Counted from the stretch's first letter, positions 34,001 through 42,799 are shown. The stretch is 57,344 nt of DNA from Granulicella sp. (GCA_003133205.1 PKWK01000009.1:41549-98892); one strand, 5' to 3'. The notes: generated from the letters alone by a model not told the origin. Numbers and translations are program-made.

Positions 34001-34415
34001 CGATATTGGCTTCTACTGGATAAGGCTTGATCAGACCCTGGCAGAAGCCGTGAATCGTTGAACAGGTGATTTCGTCGATCGTTTCGCTGGCGACCGCGAG
34101 GTTCTGCCGATGCCGATCGGCGAGGCCGTTGGGCAAAGCAACACGCAACTCGGCCGGGATGCGCCCGGCGTTGAGTTCACCGACAAACTCACGCACTCGA
34201 ATTATGAGTTCGCTGGCCGCGAGCTCGGTGAAGGTCACCGCCGCGATCGTTTTGGGGGCTATGCCTTCAGACAACATTAAGGCGACGCGGCCGGCCATGA
34301 TCGCGGTCTTTCCCGAGCCGGCGCCGGCCTCGACCAGGAAGGCGCGATCATGAACCGCCATAGCATCGCGGCGGGAAGCGTCATCGGCGAGCGATTTCAT
34401 CGGCGTGGACATCAT
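31017..34415 (-). CDS. AddA-like UvrD helicase-nuclease
   Basis: The 1132-residue protein is a superfamily-1 helicase. It has the P-loop VEAGAGSGKT (residues 28-37), motif Ia VTFTELAASEL, motif II VLVDEFQDTD and motif VI RLWYVAATRARELL. The C-terminus has a PD-(D/E)XK nuclease (DAIAFGPDGEPQVVVDWKS). That is the AddA/RecB-like helicase-nuclease architecture, which resects broken DNA ends with a partner. Its start overlaps the stop of the AddB-like gene by four bases (ATGA). GC looks higher than in flanking genes (39 of 60 bases in one sampled line near 32,161). It probably forms a heterodimer with the AddB-like protein. Confidence 0.85.
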   Translation of the reverse strand: MMSTPMKSLADDASRRDAMAVHDRAFLVEAGAGSGKTAIMAGRVALMLSEGIAPKTIAAVTFTELAASELIIRVREFVGELNAGRIPAELRVALPNGLADRHRQNLAVASETIDEITCSTIHGFCQGLIKPYPVEANIDPGAAVMDRNQSDLAFVETTETWLREELAGDGGSLLAEMVIREPGETVDLIHTILRHLRGRRVMTVDEPSALTPLVSAFRQAADNFSAFVRDATADEPETAAMAARFSEMAEDVAFALTAEAPVDLVRLLIARPHPDLCTATGSFRAYKKKGKWGEAAKRVGLSKADGDRLNAAAETYNANSCETWTRLLKAVAARVLADLVRLVQPVMDRFRDYKRSAALLDFDDLIFSARDLLRDHEAVRHALAAQFAYVLVDEFQDTDLLQTEIFWRLCGEPPPGVGGADWTAFCIRPGALFLVGDPKQAIYRFRGADVAAYIQAREAFLAQAPESVLPISTNFRSCAPILKYVNERFGTLLSVENGQPGFTPLDAFHSERDEGLCVAALDVAVADENGNASAEQRRDGEAEAVADMCARLIGSDAIFDRRTSERRPCRPGDIALLAPTGSDLWRYEEALERRGIPVSTQAGKGLFRRQEIQDLIAITRVLADQRDTLALGAVLRGPLVGLSEEELLDIVWALPRLETMPDALPRLDLGVDPEHLSHPLARDMIGRLQVLRRRINATTPYDLLSQAVDVLRMRPILLERHRGQAERALANVDLYLSLSRSFAVRGLRAFAETMTAAWTDETRAIEGRPDAQEEAVALYTMHAAKGLEWPIVVPINTMTQIMVPENAVTDRASGHFYCPVFGVKPNGYETARDAEKTELDRERIRLWYVAATRARELLVLPRLDVAARSSAWISLLDLSLPDLPSLDVSHFAADTGAGATAQENGQTREIFAAEAAAIAARQRHIVWLVPSRDEFGAGPVLEREVPGILLADREGESAKENPPINVQGGRERGLLLHKLIEEVLTGETEETEKALRARAATLICALNRPVVDDPAQGLAPTELTTTVMRALALPEIAALRPSLMPEFPVYASVVTEQQEEATAGIADAIAFGPDGEPQVVVDWKSDVAPSAEMIERYRAQVGAYLEMTDVERGLIVLVTPGTVITVTRMPQT

Positions 34416-37072
34416 TGAGCCGCCCAGACTTCCGCCGTGGCTCCGAGACGCGCGGTTGCGGCGGCAATTTTGCGTTTGCAGTAAGCGGCGTTCGCGTTGG
34501 CCGGCAGTGCGAACGCGAAGTCGTCATAAGGCCCTCCCGTGTCGATCCCGATCACACCTCCGCCGGAGAGAAGGTTTGCTCTGGCTTCGCGCAGGTACGT
34601 GGCAACCTCGATGAGGGTCGCTTCCGGATCGGCGAGCCTTAAATCGAGCCCGTCCCGAAGATAGAGAAGTGAGGCGCTGATCTCGACATCATTACCGAGC
34701 ATCGCCTTGACCGCAAAGGCGTAGAGGCAGCGCTGCAGTTCCTTGCCGCCGTCGACGACAATGCTGTCCTTGGGCTTGCGCCCGGTCTTGTAGTCCCGCA
34801 CCAAAGCGCCCCGGCCGTCGCCAGCGATATCCAGGCGGTCGATGGAGCCTTTGATCCGGAAGCCCGCACCGGGAATCTCGACGCTTACCGTCGGGTCCCA
34901 GGGCGGAGTCACGTCTGCCTTGGCCTGTTCGCCGCCGAACGGGACTTCGCTATAGGAACGTGCGCCAGGCAGCACTTCATCGCTAAACGCGAGTGCGCAG
35001 CGACTCAGTTCCCGCGCATCGTCCAGCGTGCGCCCCCAAATGACGCTCGGCGGTATAGCACGCTTCATCTCCCAATCACGGGCGACATCAACGGCAGCGA
35101 GGTCCACCGCCGCTGAAATCTGCTCAGAACTAGCGGTGGTGAGCCCACCCGCCGACTCTAAGGTGTGCAGCGCCCGATCAAGGGTCAAATGGACGAGATC
35201 CCCAATCGCGAGGGCGTCGAGCACCAACGGTTCATTACCGCTCTCAGGCGCCCGCCAGTGGAGGCCGTATTGCCAGACAAATCCGAGCGGATTACGCAGG
35301 AGTTGCCGCAGTGAACTCGCCGACTGAGTGCGGCCAAGGATGGCGTGCATCACCGGATGATCTGCGCGAACCAACCCGTCGTGTGGGGTGATTTCCGAGC
35401 GCAGCCAGTCGCGCCAGGAGGAGGAGGCCGAGAGCGCCTGAGGCAGGCCGCGAAACTCCTGCGGTCGTCCCATCAGGCGGTCGGTTTCACTGAAGGCATG
35501 ATTAGGCACAGCATTGCGCCGCAGATAGGTTTCCATCGGCTCTCCCTGTAGCAGCGTGCTGCGGCCAAGGAGGCGGCCGTCGGTATCGCGCCGAGCCCGC
35601 GAAAGAACAACCTGCCGTTCGGTGGTGGCGAGAATCGTCGAGAAATCTCGGCGGTCCGCAGCACCAACTGGAAGGGGATCGAGTTCCGCGGTGGGAATGA
35701 TGTGGTCAGAAAGCAGCCGATCTTCGGAGATTCCTCGAGGCCAGCGTGAGGAATTGAGGCCTAGCAGCCGTACAAACCGGCGTGGTGAAGCCGCGAGTGA
35801 ACTCGCCGGCATCCAGGCGAGCGAGACGCAGGCATCTAGTCCGTCATCCTGCCTCAACGTCTCCAAAGTGAGGTCGAGGGAAGCAGCCGGACCGGCGAGC
35901 AAAGCCTTACGCCAGATCGACAACGCCCGACCGTGCAGCAGCGCCGTACCGATTGCGTCAGCCGCCTGCGCACCTTGGGCCAGCAGCGACACAATGTCCC
36001 GCAAAGCTGCTCCGTGATTGACTGCATCCGGCCAATCGGTGGCTGTTGTACGACCAATGAGCCGCGTCCAAGATTCAGGCGATGCCAGGGGGGCATCGGC
36101 CGGCAGGATACGAGTCCACCCTTCCGGTAGCGCCTGGAACGGCCCAGGATAGACGCTCAAGAGCGCCGACAGCCGGCGCATCCGCGTCTGCGACAGCCCG
36201 CGTAGCAGTATGTCCGCTAGTGCCGCTGTTGATTGCCCTTCCCGGCACGCCGTGATTTTTACGCCATGAACGAAATGGAGATCGATATTGGCGTCGGCCC
36301 GCAATGTCAGAAAGTGGTCGTCATAATCGGCCGGCGCGACGGAGGCGACAGCGATATCGCTTGGTTCAGCCGCCCCCGATGCCATCAACTCTCGCGCCCA
36401 GCGCAGGGCTTCAATAGCTTCATGAAAAGCAGTGGCCGCACTGACGGTGGCAATCGCCGGCGCTTGCGGTTCTGTGCTAACAATCTCAATTCGCTCGCCG
36501 TCGAGCCAATCAGGAACGGACCGCGGACCGGCGTTCCACCGCACCTGAACGCGCTCGGCCAGCGCATGTAGCAGGGGCCGCCAGCACGGCGACAACTCTG
36601 TGATGCCAACAATCTCAACTGGACCGAACAGCGTCTCGGCAAAGTCGAGCCGCTGCAAAGCCGCCGCGACAAGGTCGATGGGACGCAGCATAGCGGCTGG
36701 CATGGCGTGCAGAATAGCCTTTTCGAGGGCGGCGATCGACGCCAAGCGAGGATGCTCGGCGGCGCGTGCCTGAAGATCGAGCCCCGCGCGCCAGGCCTTG
36801 TGTAGCGTATCGACGGCGGCCCCTACCATACCGGGGAGGGCTCTCAGGGCATCGAGCTCGCCAAGCTCCGTCTCCGGCAAGCACGTCTGGACTATAGATC
36901 GTAGGGTCTCCTCAGCGACGGGCTGGGAAAGACCGCCGGCCAGTCGCGCTACGAGTTGCTCAAAGGTCATGATCTGCATGCCGTGGCGCCGCTCCCGCGC
37001 CGCGGCGAGTCGGATCTCGCGCATTGCGAGTCGACCGTGCGCGATGACTGTATGCCGTAACCGTTGTGTCAC
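34412..37072 (-). CDS. AddB-like PD-(D/E)XK nuclease
   Basis: The 886-residue protein has an inactive-helicase-like body and a C-terminal Cas4/AddB-type nuclease: IKGSIDRLDIAGDG, then LVRDYKTGRKP, with D and DxK residues near 740-760. The stretch LRQLLRNPLGFVWQYGLHW near residue 560-590 is also typical of AddB-like proteins. Together with the adjacent AddA-like protein it should process double-strand ends. GTG 37072 is chosen, preceded by a G-rich tract. It lies 82 bases after the SbcC-like gene. Confidence 0.8.
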   Translation of the reverse strand: MTQRLRHTVIAHGRLAMREIRLAAARERRHGMQIMTFEQLVARLAGGLSQPVAEETLRSIVQTCLPETELGELDALRALPGMVGAAVDTLHKAWRAGLDLQARAAEHPRLASIAALEKAILHAMPAAMLRPIDLVAAALQRLDFAETLFGPVEIVGITELSPCWRPLLHALAERVQVRWNAGPRSVPDWLDGERIEIVSTEPQAPAIATVSAATAFHEAIEALRWARELMASGAAEPSDIAVASVAPADYDDHFLTLRADANIDLHFVHGVKITACREGQSTAALADILLRGLSQTRMRRLSALLSVYPGPFQALPEGWTRILPADAPLASPESWTRLIGRTTATDWPDAVNHGAALRDIVSLLAQGAQAADAIGTALLHGRALSIWRKALLAGPAASLDLTLETLRQDDGLDACVSLAWMPASSLAASPRRFVRLLGLNSSRWPRGISEDRLLSDHIIPTAELDPLPVGAADRRDFSTILATTERQVVLSRARRDTDGRLLGRSTLLQGEPMETYLRRNAVPNHAFSETDRLMGRPQEFRGLPQALSASSSWRDWLRSEITPHDGLVRADHPVMHAILGRTQSASSLRQLLRNPLGFVWQYGLHWRAPESGNEPLVLDALAIGDLVHLTLDRALHTLESAGGLTTASSEQISAAVDLAAVDVARDWEMKRAIPPSVIWGRTLDDARELSRCALAFSDEVLPGARSYSEVPFGGEQAKADVTPPWDPTVSVEIPGAGFRIKGSIDRLDIAGDGRGALVRDYKTGRKPKDSIVVDGGKELQRCLYAFAVKAMLGNDVEISASLLYLRDGLDLRLADPEATLIEVATYLREARANLLSGGGVIGIDTGGPYDDFAFALPANANAAYCKRKIAAATARLGATAEVWAAQ

Positions 37073-37154
37073 GTGGCCCCCCCAAACTCCATCTGTTACG
37101 GTCGGTCCCAGAAGTCTACATAGAGAAAAGCCATGGAGGCAGCGTTCAAGTGCC

Positions 37155-39848
37155 TCAAGCGGATTGAGTGATAACGTTTAGACGATGACCGCCTAAACGG
37201 GCGAAAATCTCCCGGCGGCAAGTGAAAATCAGAATCTGCGTTCGGGTTGCCGCACGCGAAATAAGGTCGAACATCCGCTCCATCCGCTCAGGGTCCGAAT
37301 AGACAAGGGCATCATCCAGAATGACCATCGCGGGCTGACCGCCTTCTTTCAGAACGTCTGCAAAGGCGAGCCGCGTGAGCACGGCAATCTGTTCTTGGGT
37401 GCCTCCGGATAAGCCCGTGAATGATTCAGATTGTTGGGACTCACGCACGATGCCCGTGATTTTGAACTCATCGTCGCAGCTAATGGCCGCCCCAGGAAAC
37501 AGAGTTTGTAAATATGGAGTCACGCGACGCACTATAGGAGCTAGGTAGCGCTCCTTGGCCGCCCGTTCGGCAGTCTCAAGACTTTCCAACAGCAGTTCCA
37601 GAACCTTTATCTCTCGCACAAAACGCTGACAGGTCGCTTCGAGGGATTCAACCAGTCGCTGCGCGGACGAAACCTGCTCCTCAATGCCGACGCCTTCTTC
37701 GCGCTCGATTCGGCTTTCAAGAATCGCGATGTCCTGACTTGTTTGCTGGCGGTCGTCTGCATACATCTGCTTAGCTTTCTGATACCGGGCAATGCGTGCG
37801 TCCATCCCGGCGACAGTTTCCTCCGGTCTGTTCCTTTGCATCTCCTCGACAACGCCACGCTGGGCCAGTAAAGCCACGTTTGCGGTCTTGAGGCGCTCGG
37901 CAAGGGTTTCTGGAGTCTCTTGCAGAAGAAGGCGATCGCGCTCTCGCGTGCGCCTTTGCTGTTCTTCAACCGCCGCTTCCTTTTGGCTTTCCGCCTGCGC
38001 ATGAAGCCGGAGCAATTTACTGTGCTCGCGTTCGAGGTCAGCGATAGGTGCCCGTGCGATAGCCAGCTTGCTGGATGCGTCAGATTCCTCCTTAACTGCC
38101 TTTCTCAGGGCCTCGCTAGCCATGGCGAGTTTAGGAAGCGCCGAAATACCAGCAGTAGTCATACCGTCTTCGAGGGCAGTCGAGAGAACGGAAATATGAT
38201 TCCGGAGGCTCTCCAGACCCGCTTTCAGCTTTTGTGCGGAATCCGCGGGAGTGTGGGTTGCCACTTCGAGACGCGTCTGTTCGAGTTCACGCTCACATTG
38301 CTGGCGCGTGGCGAGGAGTGCCTCGGCGTGCTCGATGTCGTCGGCTGAGATCGATTGCAGCGCATTACGCAGAGCGCGGGCTTCGCTGACCTGGCGAGCA
38401 AGCAATGTTTCGCGGTCCTTGATGCCAGGCTGGATCTTGATGTCTCCTAACCCCTCGATTGCGATAGAGGCGTCTTCGATAACCGGAATCGTTCCATTTG
38501 AGGGGTGTTGCCCATTGACCTTGACGCGCGCAATCGCGTCAGGCAACAAGACGAAAGTGAGCTGCGTTGCCTGAGCTTCCAGTACAGCTTGGGTCTGGCG
38601 CAACTTTTTATCGAGGGAACGAACGTTGGTCAGGTCGGCCTCAGAGATCGAGGCTGAGGCTAGTTTTGCTGTAAGCGCGTTGACCTTGGTTTGCGCTGCC
38701 TCACCAAGCATGAGGCGCTCGTTGAGGGTCACGAGATTCGCCGATGTTGTAGCGAGGTCGACGACGGTTCGAGCGGTGCGTGCACCGGCCGCGGCTTGGT
38801 CATAATCGTTACTCAGAGCGGCAACGAGTTCTCGCTGCTGAGTCAACGCTAGTTCCGCCTCATGGTAGGCTTCGAATGCCGCGGTTTCCTGGTTGGCCAA
38901 TAGTGTAAGGGCATCTTCTGCGGCGGCGATTCTGGAGAGCAACTCGGCTCGGCTATCAACATCTCGAACGACATCGGCAACCCGGCTTTCGTAGAGACTT
39001 AAAGTAGCCGCAGCCGTGCGTTCTTGCTCCTCAAACCGTTGCGCTACGTCTCGCTTCTGTCCGGCCTCCGCAAGCAGGGTGTCCGTGCGCTCTTCTTCGC
39101 CAGCGGCCAACGCATCAGCGCGCCTTCGTCTGGCATTTTGGAGAGAGCGAACGTCCTGGACGAGTCGTTGCTGACGCCCTTGGATCTCGCTCAACTCCTC
39201 CTTCGCGTGCTCGAGTTCCTCAATCGTTTGTTTGTAGCGTCCTGCCGGTTTGCCGAGCCCGTTCCTGATCCTCGCGAGGTCGGCTCGCACATCAGCAAGA
39301 AGCATCTTCCCGCGTGTTCCACCGGCAAGTGCGCCCACTTCATCTTCTAAGCAGCCGTGGATAGTTTGACGGGCCGAATCGCTCAAGTCTGCTTGATCTG
39401 CCGAGTCTCGCTGGGTCACCCACAACGCCGCCCACATGCCCACATTTTCAGGCTTCGAGCCGGTTTTGCCAGCCTGAGTGAAATTCAGAATGTGCTGGAG
39501 ATGTTCCTCTGCGGCTTCGCCGTGGTGAATGGTGCCATTCGGCATCGTCAGCCGCGCATATGGCTCCTTATGCAAAAAACGCTTCTCAATTTTGTATCGG
39601 CCCGAGGAAAGCTCAAACTCTAACTCCACGGTTGGCGACGTCTTATTGGTCCAGTGCTGCATGGACGCTACGTTGGCAGCCTTTGAGACATGTCGCTCAA
39701 AGAGAACTCCCCGAATTGCGGCGAGCAACGTAGACTTGCCGAATTCGTTTCCCTCCGCGAGGACATTCACACCATCCGCTACGCCTGTGAGGATGATTGG
39801 ATCGGTGAACTTACGAAAATGCTCAATGCGAAGCGAACGTATCTTCAT
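37155..39848 (-). CDS. SbcC/YhaN-like SMC-type ATPase without zinc hook
   Basis: The 897-residue protein has an N-terminal P-loop variant (VLAEGNEFGKST), long coiled coils (about 170-420 and 460-760), an ABC signature SGGTQEQIAVL and Walker B MVILDDALVYSD near residue 850. In place of the CxxC zinc hook of Rad50/SbcC, a beta-rich module (about 435-485, VNGQHPSNGTIPVIED... IAIEGLGDIKIQPG) sits at the coil apex, as in YhaN-like ATPases. These pair with a metallophosphoesterase and act on DNA ends. Its ATG overlaps the stop of the SbcD/YhaO-like gene by four bases. Confidence 0.85.
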   Translation of the reverse strand: MKIRSLRIEHFRKFTDPIILTGVADGVNVLAEGNEFGKSTLLAAIRGVLFERHVSKAANVASMQHWTNKTSPTVELEFELSSGRYKIEKRFLHKEPYARLTMPNGTIHHGEAAEEHLQHILNFTQAGKTGSKPENVGMWAALWVTQRDSADQADLSDSARQTIHGCLEDEVGALAGGTRGKMLLADVRADLARIRNGLGKPAGRYKQTIEELEHAKEELSEIQGRQQRLVQDVRSLQNARRRRADALAAGEEERTDTLLAEAGQKRDVAQRFEEQERTAAATLSLYESRVADVVRDVDSRAELLSRIAAAEDALTLLANQETAAFEAYHEAELALTQQRELVAALSNDYDQAAAGARTARTVVDLATTSANLVTLNERLMLGEAAQTKVNALTAKLASASISEADLTNVRSLDKKLRQTQAVLEAQATQLTFVLLPDAIARVKVNGQHPSNGTIPVIEDASIAIEGLGDIKIQPGIKDRETLLARQVSEARALRNALQSISADDIEHAEALLATRQQCERELEQTRLEVATHTPADSAQKLKAGLESLRNHISVLSTALEDGMTTAGISALPKLAMASEALRKAVKEESDASSKLAIARAPIADLEREHSKLLRLHAQAESQKEAAVEEQQRRTRERDRLLLQETPETLAERLKTANVALLAQRGVVEEMQRNRPEETVAGMDARIARYQKAKQMYADDRQQTSQDIAILESRIEREEGVGIEEQVSSAQRLVESLEATCQRFVREIKVLELLLESLETAERAAKERYLAPIVRRVTPYLQTLFPGAAISCDDEFKITGIVRESQQSESFTGLSGGTQEQIAVLTRLAFADVLKEGGQPAMVILDDALVYSDPERMERMFDLISRAATRTQILIFTCRREIFARLGGHRLNVITQSA

Positions 39849-40978
39849 TGCGCCGCCGTGTGACGCATATGCAGGACGTACAGCCGTTGCAGGGCCTCGG
39901 CCGCAATGTCGCGGTCTTGGTTTTGGATATCTTGCGCAAGCCCTGAAAGTTGGTTCGCCGCCACCCGTACAAAGCCTACGTGGTCAATTGCCTCAAGTTC
40001 TGCCGCAGAGGGCTTTAGAAAAAGCTCGTCGGCGTTTAGTCGCAGTGCCCGCAACGCGCTCCCGAGAGATGTACTAATTCTCTGTTCAAAATAATCCCGA
40101 GCGGACAGGTCCAAGGTGCCACTGACCTTGAGTTGGAGGAGTACGCGGCTGAGGTCCGGATGGAGGCCCCGAATCTGCGTCTCGAGTGCGTCCACATCCT
40201 CAACGGAATTGACCATGGCAGACAATACGTGCCAGGTGAAGCGCCCTGAAACCAGTGGCGTCACAGTCGGAAGCGCCAGAGAGGTAACTTCGACCAGCAG
40301 TACGTGGCCCTCGGAATTATTGGCGTCAAAACGGTCTGGCTCGGGAGTGCCGGAGTACCAGGTTCGGTCGTCGATCCGGGTCATGCCATGCCAGTCGCCA
40401 AGCGCGAGGTAGTCCAGCTTAGCTGTTGCAGCGCGGTCCGCTGCCAAAAGGTTATTGGTGCTGGATTCAGTAGAGCCAAAGCTCCGCACTGATCCGTGGG
40501 CCAACCCGATGCGAATTGCGCCAGCCGGGGTCTCGGCATTATCAAACAGACCGGTTGGATCCCCGATCATGTGGCGCTGAGTCAAAATCGCGGGGATAAT
40601 CCATGCGGAGCCATCAGCTATGGGCCGGGGCTCCGTCGACGTATGAATAATCACATTCGGGGGTAATCCAGTGCGGACTAGCCGTTCCCAAGGTGAATTG
40701 GCGGTGTGAGCATCGTGATTTCCGGGTATGAGGTGCCACTCAATCCCGGGAAACTGACGCATGCGCTCGATCGGGCGAAGGAGTATATCGAGACCCGGAT
40801 ACGCGTTCTCATAGATATCACCGGCTACGAGTACGGCTTCCGCCTGTCTTGAGACAGCGAGCTCGCCTACGCGCGAGATAACTTCCAGGCGCTCGGCGCG
40901 CAGAATTGCCAAGGTCTCGTCGTCGACGAATCCGAAGGTTTTCCCAATTTGAAGGTCGGAAGTGTGGAGAAATCGCAT
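39845..40978 (-). CDS. SbcD/YhaO-like metallophosphoesterase (DNA exonuclease subunit)
   Basis: The 377-residue protein has the calcineurin-like nuclease motifs: HTSDLQIGKTFG (residues 5-16; Gln where DxH is usual), VAGDIYENAYP near 55, IPGNHDAHT near 92, IGLAHGS near 170 and LALGDWHGM near 205. YhaO/SbcD proteins cut DNA ends using two metals, with the SMC-like partner as ATPase. ATG 40978 is chosen because residues upstream in the longer frame (to 41065) are not conserved-looking. It opens the end-processing operon. Confidence 0.85.
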   Translation of the reverse strand: MRFLHTSDLQIGKTFGFVDDETLAILRAERLEVISRVGELAVSRQAEAVLVAGDIYENAYPGLDILLRPIERMRQFPGIEWHLIPGNHDAHTANSPWERLVRTGLPPNVIIHTSTEPRPIADGSAWIIPAILTQRHMIGDPTGLFDNAETPAGAIRIGLAHGSVRSFGSTESSTNNLLAADRAATAKLDYLALGDWHGMTRIDDRTWYSGTPEPDRFDANNSEGHVLLVEVTSLALPTVTPLVSGRFTWHVLSAMVNSVEDVDALETQIRGLHPDLSRVLLQLKVSGTLDLSARDYFEQRISTSLGSALRALRLNADELFLKPSAAELEAIDHVGFVRVAANQLSGLAQDIQNQDRDIAAEALQRLYVLHMRHTAAQ

Positions 40979-41084
40979 CGTGCTCAACAAGGTGCTCCAT
41001 ATGAAGCATATGCGCTTCTCGCTGCCTGTCGAGCCTTTATTTCGAACCTCGATCCAGAAACACAATATCTTGTGGTTGGTTCGG

Positions 41085-41279
41085 TCAAGCTACACCGGCT
41101 ACCAACAGAGCAAGCGACACTAGAAATGCCAGAACGACAGTCGCCATGAAGTGGTGGTGGTCGGAAAGAGCCGCTCTCCGCACTGCGATGCACGCACACA
41201 CATAAAGCACGACGAATAAGGAAAATAACAGCGACGGCCATTTTGTGCCGACGTTCTTTGTGCCAACGTTATTGCTCAA
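41085..41279 (-). CDS. Small two-helix membrane protein (TTG start)
   Basis: From TTG 41279 the product has 64 residues with an internal NVGTKNVGTK repeat, then two hydrophobic helices (SLLFSLFVVLYVCACIAV; MATVVLAFLVSLALLVAGVA). GAGGTG lies before the TTG. The helix pair resembles the start of the 42306-42719 protein (LLVLLYIFAGVALRAA), so they may be paralogues. Function unknown. Confidence 0.55.
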   Translation of the reverse strand: MSNNVGTKNVGTKWPSLLFSLFVVLYVCACIAVRRAALSDHHHFMATVVLAFLVSLALLVAGVA

Positions 41280-41289
41280 TACGCACCTC

Positions 41290-41670
41290 TTAGAGCCGGA
41301 GACCGACGAAACCGGCCACGTTCGAAAAGCCGTTCTTCTCCGCCCATTCACGAAAAAACAGATTGTCAGGAAAAGGAATAGGCCCGTTCATACCCGCGTC
41401 GATCCACTGATGGATAGTCACGACAACCTGCCCGTCGAATCCCGCAGTTCCGGAATTCCAAGCCCTTAGAATCCTCAGAGCTATAAGCATCCGCGCGGGC
41501 CAATTGGCGTCGCCGCCATGTACCTTCTCTACTGCGAGTACTGACTCTTTGCATTGGGAAAAGTAGGCTGCATCCTCAAGCCAACCCTGGCGGTCGGCTC
41601 CATGTTTGCTGTCGGCGATCCGCAGAGCATTTTGCTCGCGCTCTTCAATCCAATCAACTAGTGTGCTCAC
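41290..41670 (-). CDS. Unknown protein
   Basis: The 126-residue product starts at GTG 41670 (MSTLVDWIEEREQNALRIAD), chosen because a perfect AAAGGAGG lies five bases upstream. It is alpha-helical at first and later GFDGQVVVTIHQWIDAGMNG. No membrane segment. It ends 11 bases before the TTG of the small membrane protein. No family recognised. Confidence 0.6.
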   Translation of the reverse strand: MSTLVDWIEEREQNALRIADSKHGADRQGWLEDAAYFSQCKESVLAVEKVHGGDANWPARMLIALRILRAWNSGTAGFDGQVVVTIHQWIDAGMNGPIPFPDNLFFREWAEKNGFSNVAGFVGLRL

Positions 41671-41727
41671 GATCTCCTCCTTTGGCCCGTGCTTGCGCGC
41701 CACGGTCGAGAATGCTGTCTGACCGCT

Positions 41728-42261
41728 TCATCGTTCGATACTCCAACCTGGAACGATCTCAAACGCAATGAGGCTTATCGGGCAATTCGAGAAATCTGTC
41801 GCGCTTTGGCCAAAAAACTCGGCGGTTGTGAGTTGCAGCGCCTCGGCCATAGTGCTGGCTTGCGGAACGGCTAAATGGTAAGGGACGGTCTCGTACAGTT
41901 CGGGAATCGAAGATGCCTCGACTACCAGTCCGATCCTCCCCCAAAGGGCAGTATTGTTGCGGCCGTAGCCACAGCGCAATTCCACCACTCGACCTGAGCG
42001 GACGAGCTTCGAGGTCCACTGGCGCCGGCGCAGGCGAAGCTCCCAAGTCTTCGTCTGCAAAACAAAGCGATGGAACTGGCTTGAGCACATTGGTACAAAG
42101 AGACGATCTTGCTTCGTGACGCGTGGCGGCCCGGTGGGCACACTCACGGGCGACGGAATGCATTCCTCGGCCAACGGGTGACCGCAGTCGACACATGAGC
42201 CTGCGATGAATCGGTGCTCACCCGCTACCTTGATTGGTTCTCTGTAAACCGTTTGCTCCAA
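41728..42261 (-). CDS. Possible ASCH/PUA-like RNA-binding protein
   Basis: The 178-residue product contains CVDCG near residue 22. A basic beta region follows (LRLRRRQWTSKLVRSGRVVELRCGYGRNN), then GRIGLVVEASSIPEL and PISLIAFEIVPGW at the end. This order resembles the ASCH/PUA fold, which binds RNA or modified nucleotides; I rate that as a suggestion. TTG 42261 with AAGGG six bases upstream fits better than GTG 42282. It is followed by the 41290 gene. Confidence 0.5.
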   Translation of the reverse strand: MEQTVYREPIKVAGEHRFIAGSCVDCGHPLAEECIPSPVSVPTGPPRVTKQDRLFVPMCSSQFHRFVLQTKTWELRLRRRQWTSKLVRSGRVVELRCGYGRNNTALWGRIGLVVEASSIPELYETVPYHLAVPQASTMAEALQLTTAEFFGQSATDFSNCPISLIAFEIVPGWSIER

Positions 42262-42305
42262 GTTATTCCCTTCGATGATCACACTTTTGGAGCGAACGGG
42301 CGCTG

Positions 42306-42719
42306 TTAGACGTCGCGTGGCTCATTTATCTTGGTCAAGTCCCCGCTGTCAGCAGCTTTCTTCGGCGCTGACAATCTGGATGCTCCACTGATGAACGGCA
42401 GACCGGCGATAACAGCAATAACCAGAATGCTAGAAGCCACGGAATGAGGCATGCGCACCGCCGCGATAAACATAACCTGTACGGACAGGAGAATCAGAAA
42501 GCCGATCACCGTGTCTCGGAAGCTCAACGCCTCCAACCGCATGTGCAGCTTGATAAGCGCGCCCAATAGGACCGCCAGTGAGGTGACCATTGACACAACC
42601 CCAACCCAGTGGTGCCCGGTCACAATTGCGGCCCGCAGCGCGACTCCAGCAAATATGTAGAGCAACACTAAAAGCCGAAGGAGCCGTGAACCCCACTGTT
42701 TAGCTACGTGAATATCCAC
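42306..42719 (-). CDS. Membrane protein with about four helices
   Basis: From GTG 42719 (AGAGG upstream) the 137-residue product has hydrophobic helices at about 10-28 (LLRLLVLLYIFAGVALRAA), 37-55 (VVSMVTSLAVLLGALI), 70-88 (VIGFLILLSVQVMFIAAV) and 95-112 (SSILVIAVIAGLPFI), with a charged tail. The first two helices resemble the protein at 41085-41279. Function unknown. Confidence 0.6.
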   Translation of the reverse strand: MDIHVAKQWGSRLLRLLVLLYIFAGVALRAAIVTGHHWVGVVSMVTSLAVLLGALIKLHMRLEALSFRDTVIGFLILLSVQVMFIAAVRMPHSVASSILVIAVIAGLPFISGASRLSAPKKAADSGDLTKINEPRDV

Positions 42720-42799
42720 AACAACACCTCTTTCATCGACGTACAAATTGTCATAGCCACGCGTATGCGCCCTCCGCTTGGGCCGGCAGGAAGCCCAGG

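Noticed and set aside
33228..34061. Plus-strand 277-residue frame
   Set aside because: It lies entirely opposite the AddA-like gene, whose helicase motifs are unmistakable; long antisense frames are usual in GC-rich DNA.
37155..40978. Wadjet, Lamassu or classical SbcCD assignment
   Set aside because: The pair lacks Wadjet or Lamassu partners and the zinc hook of SbcC; the YhaO/YhaN type fits better.
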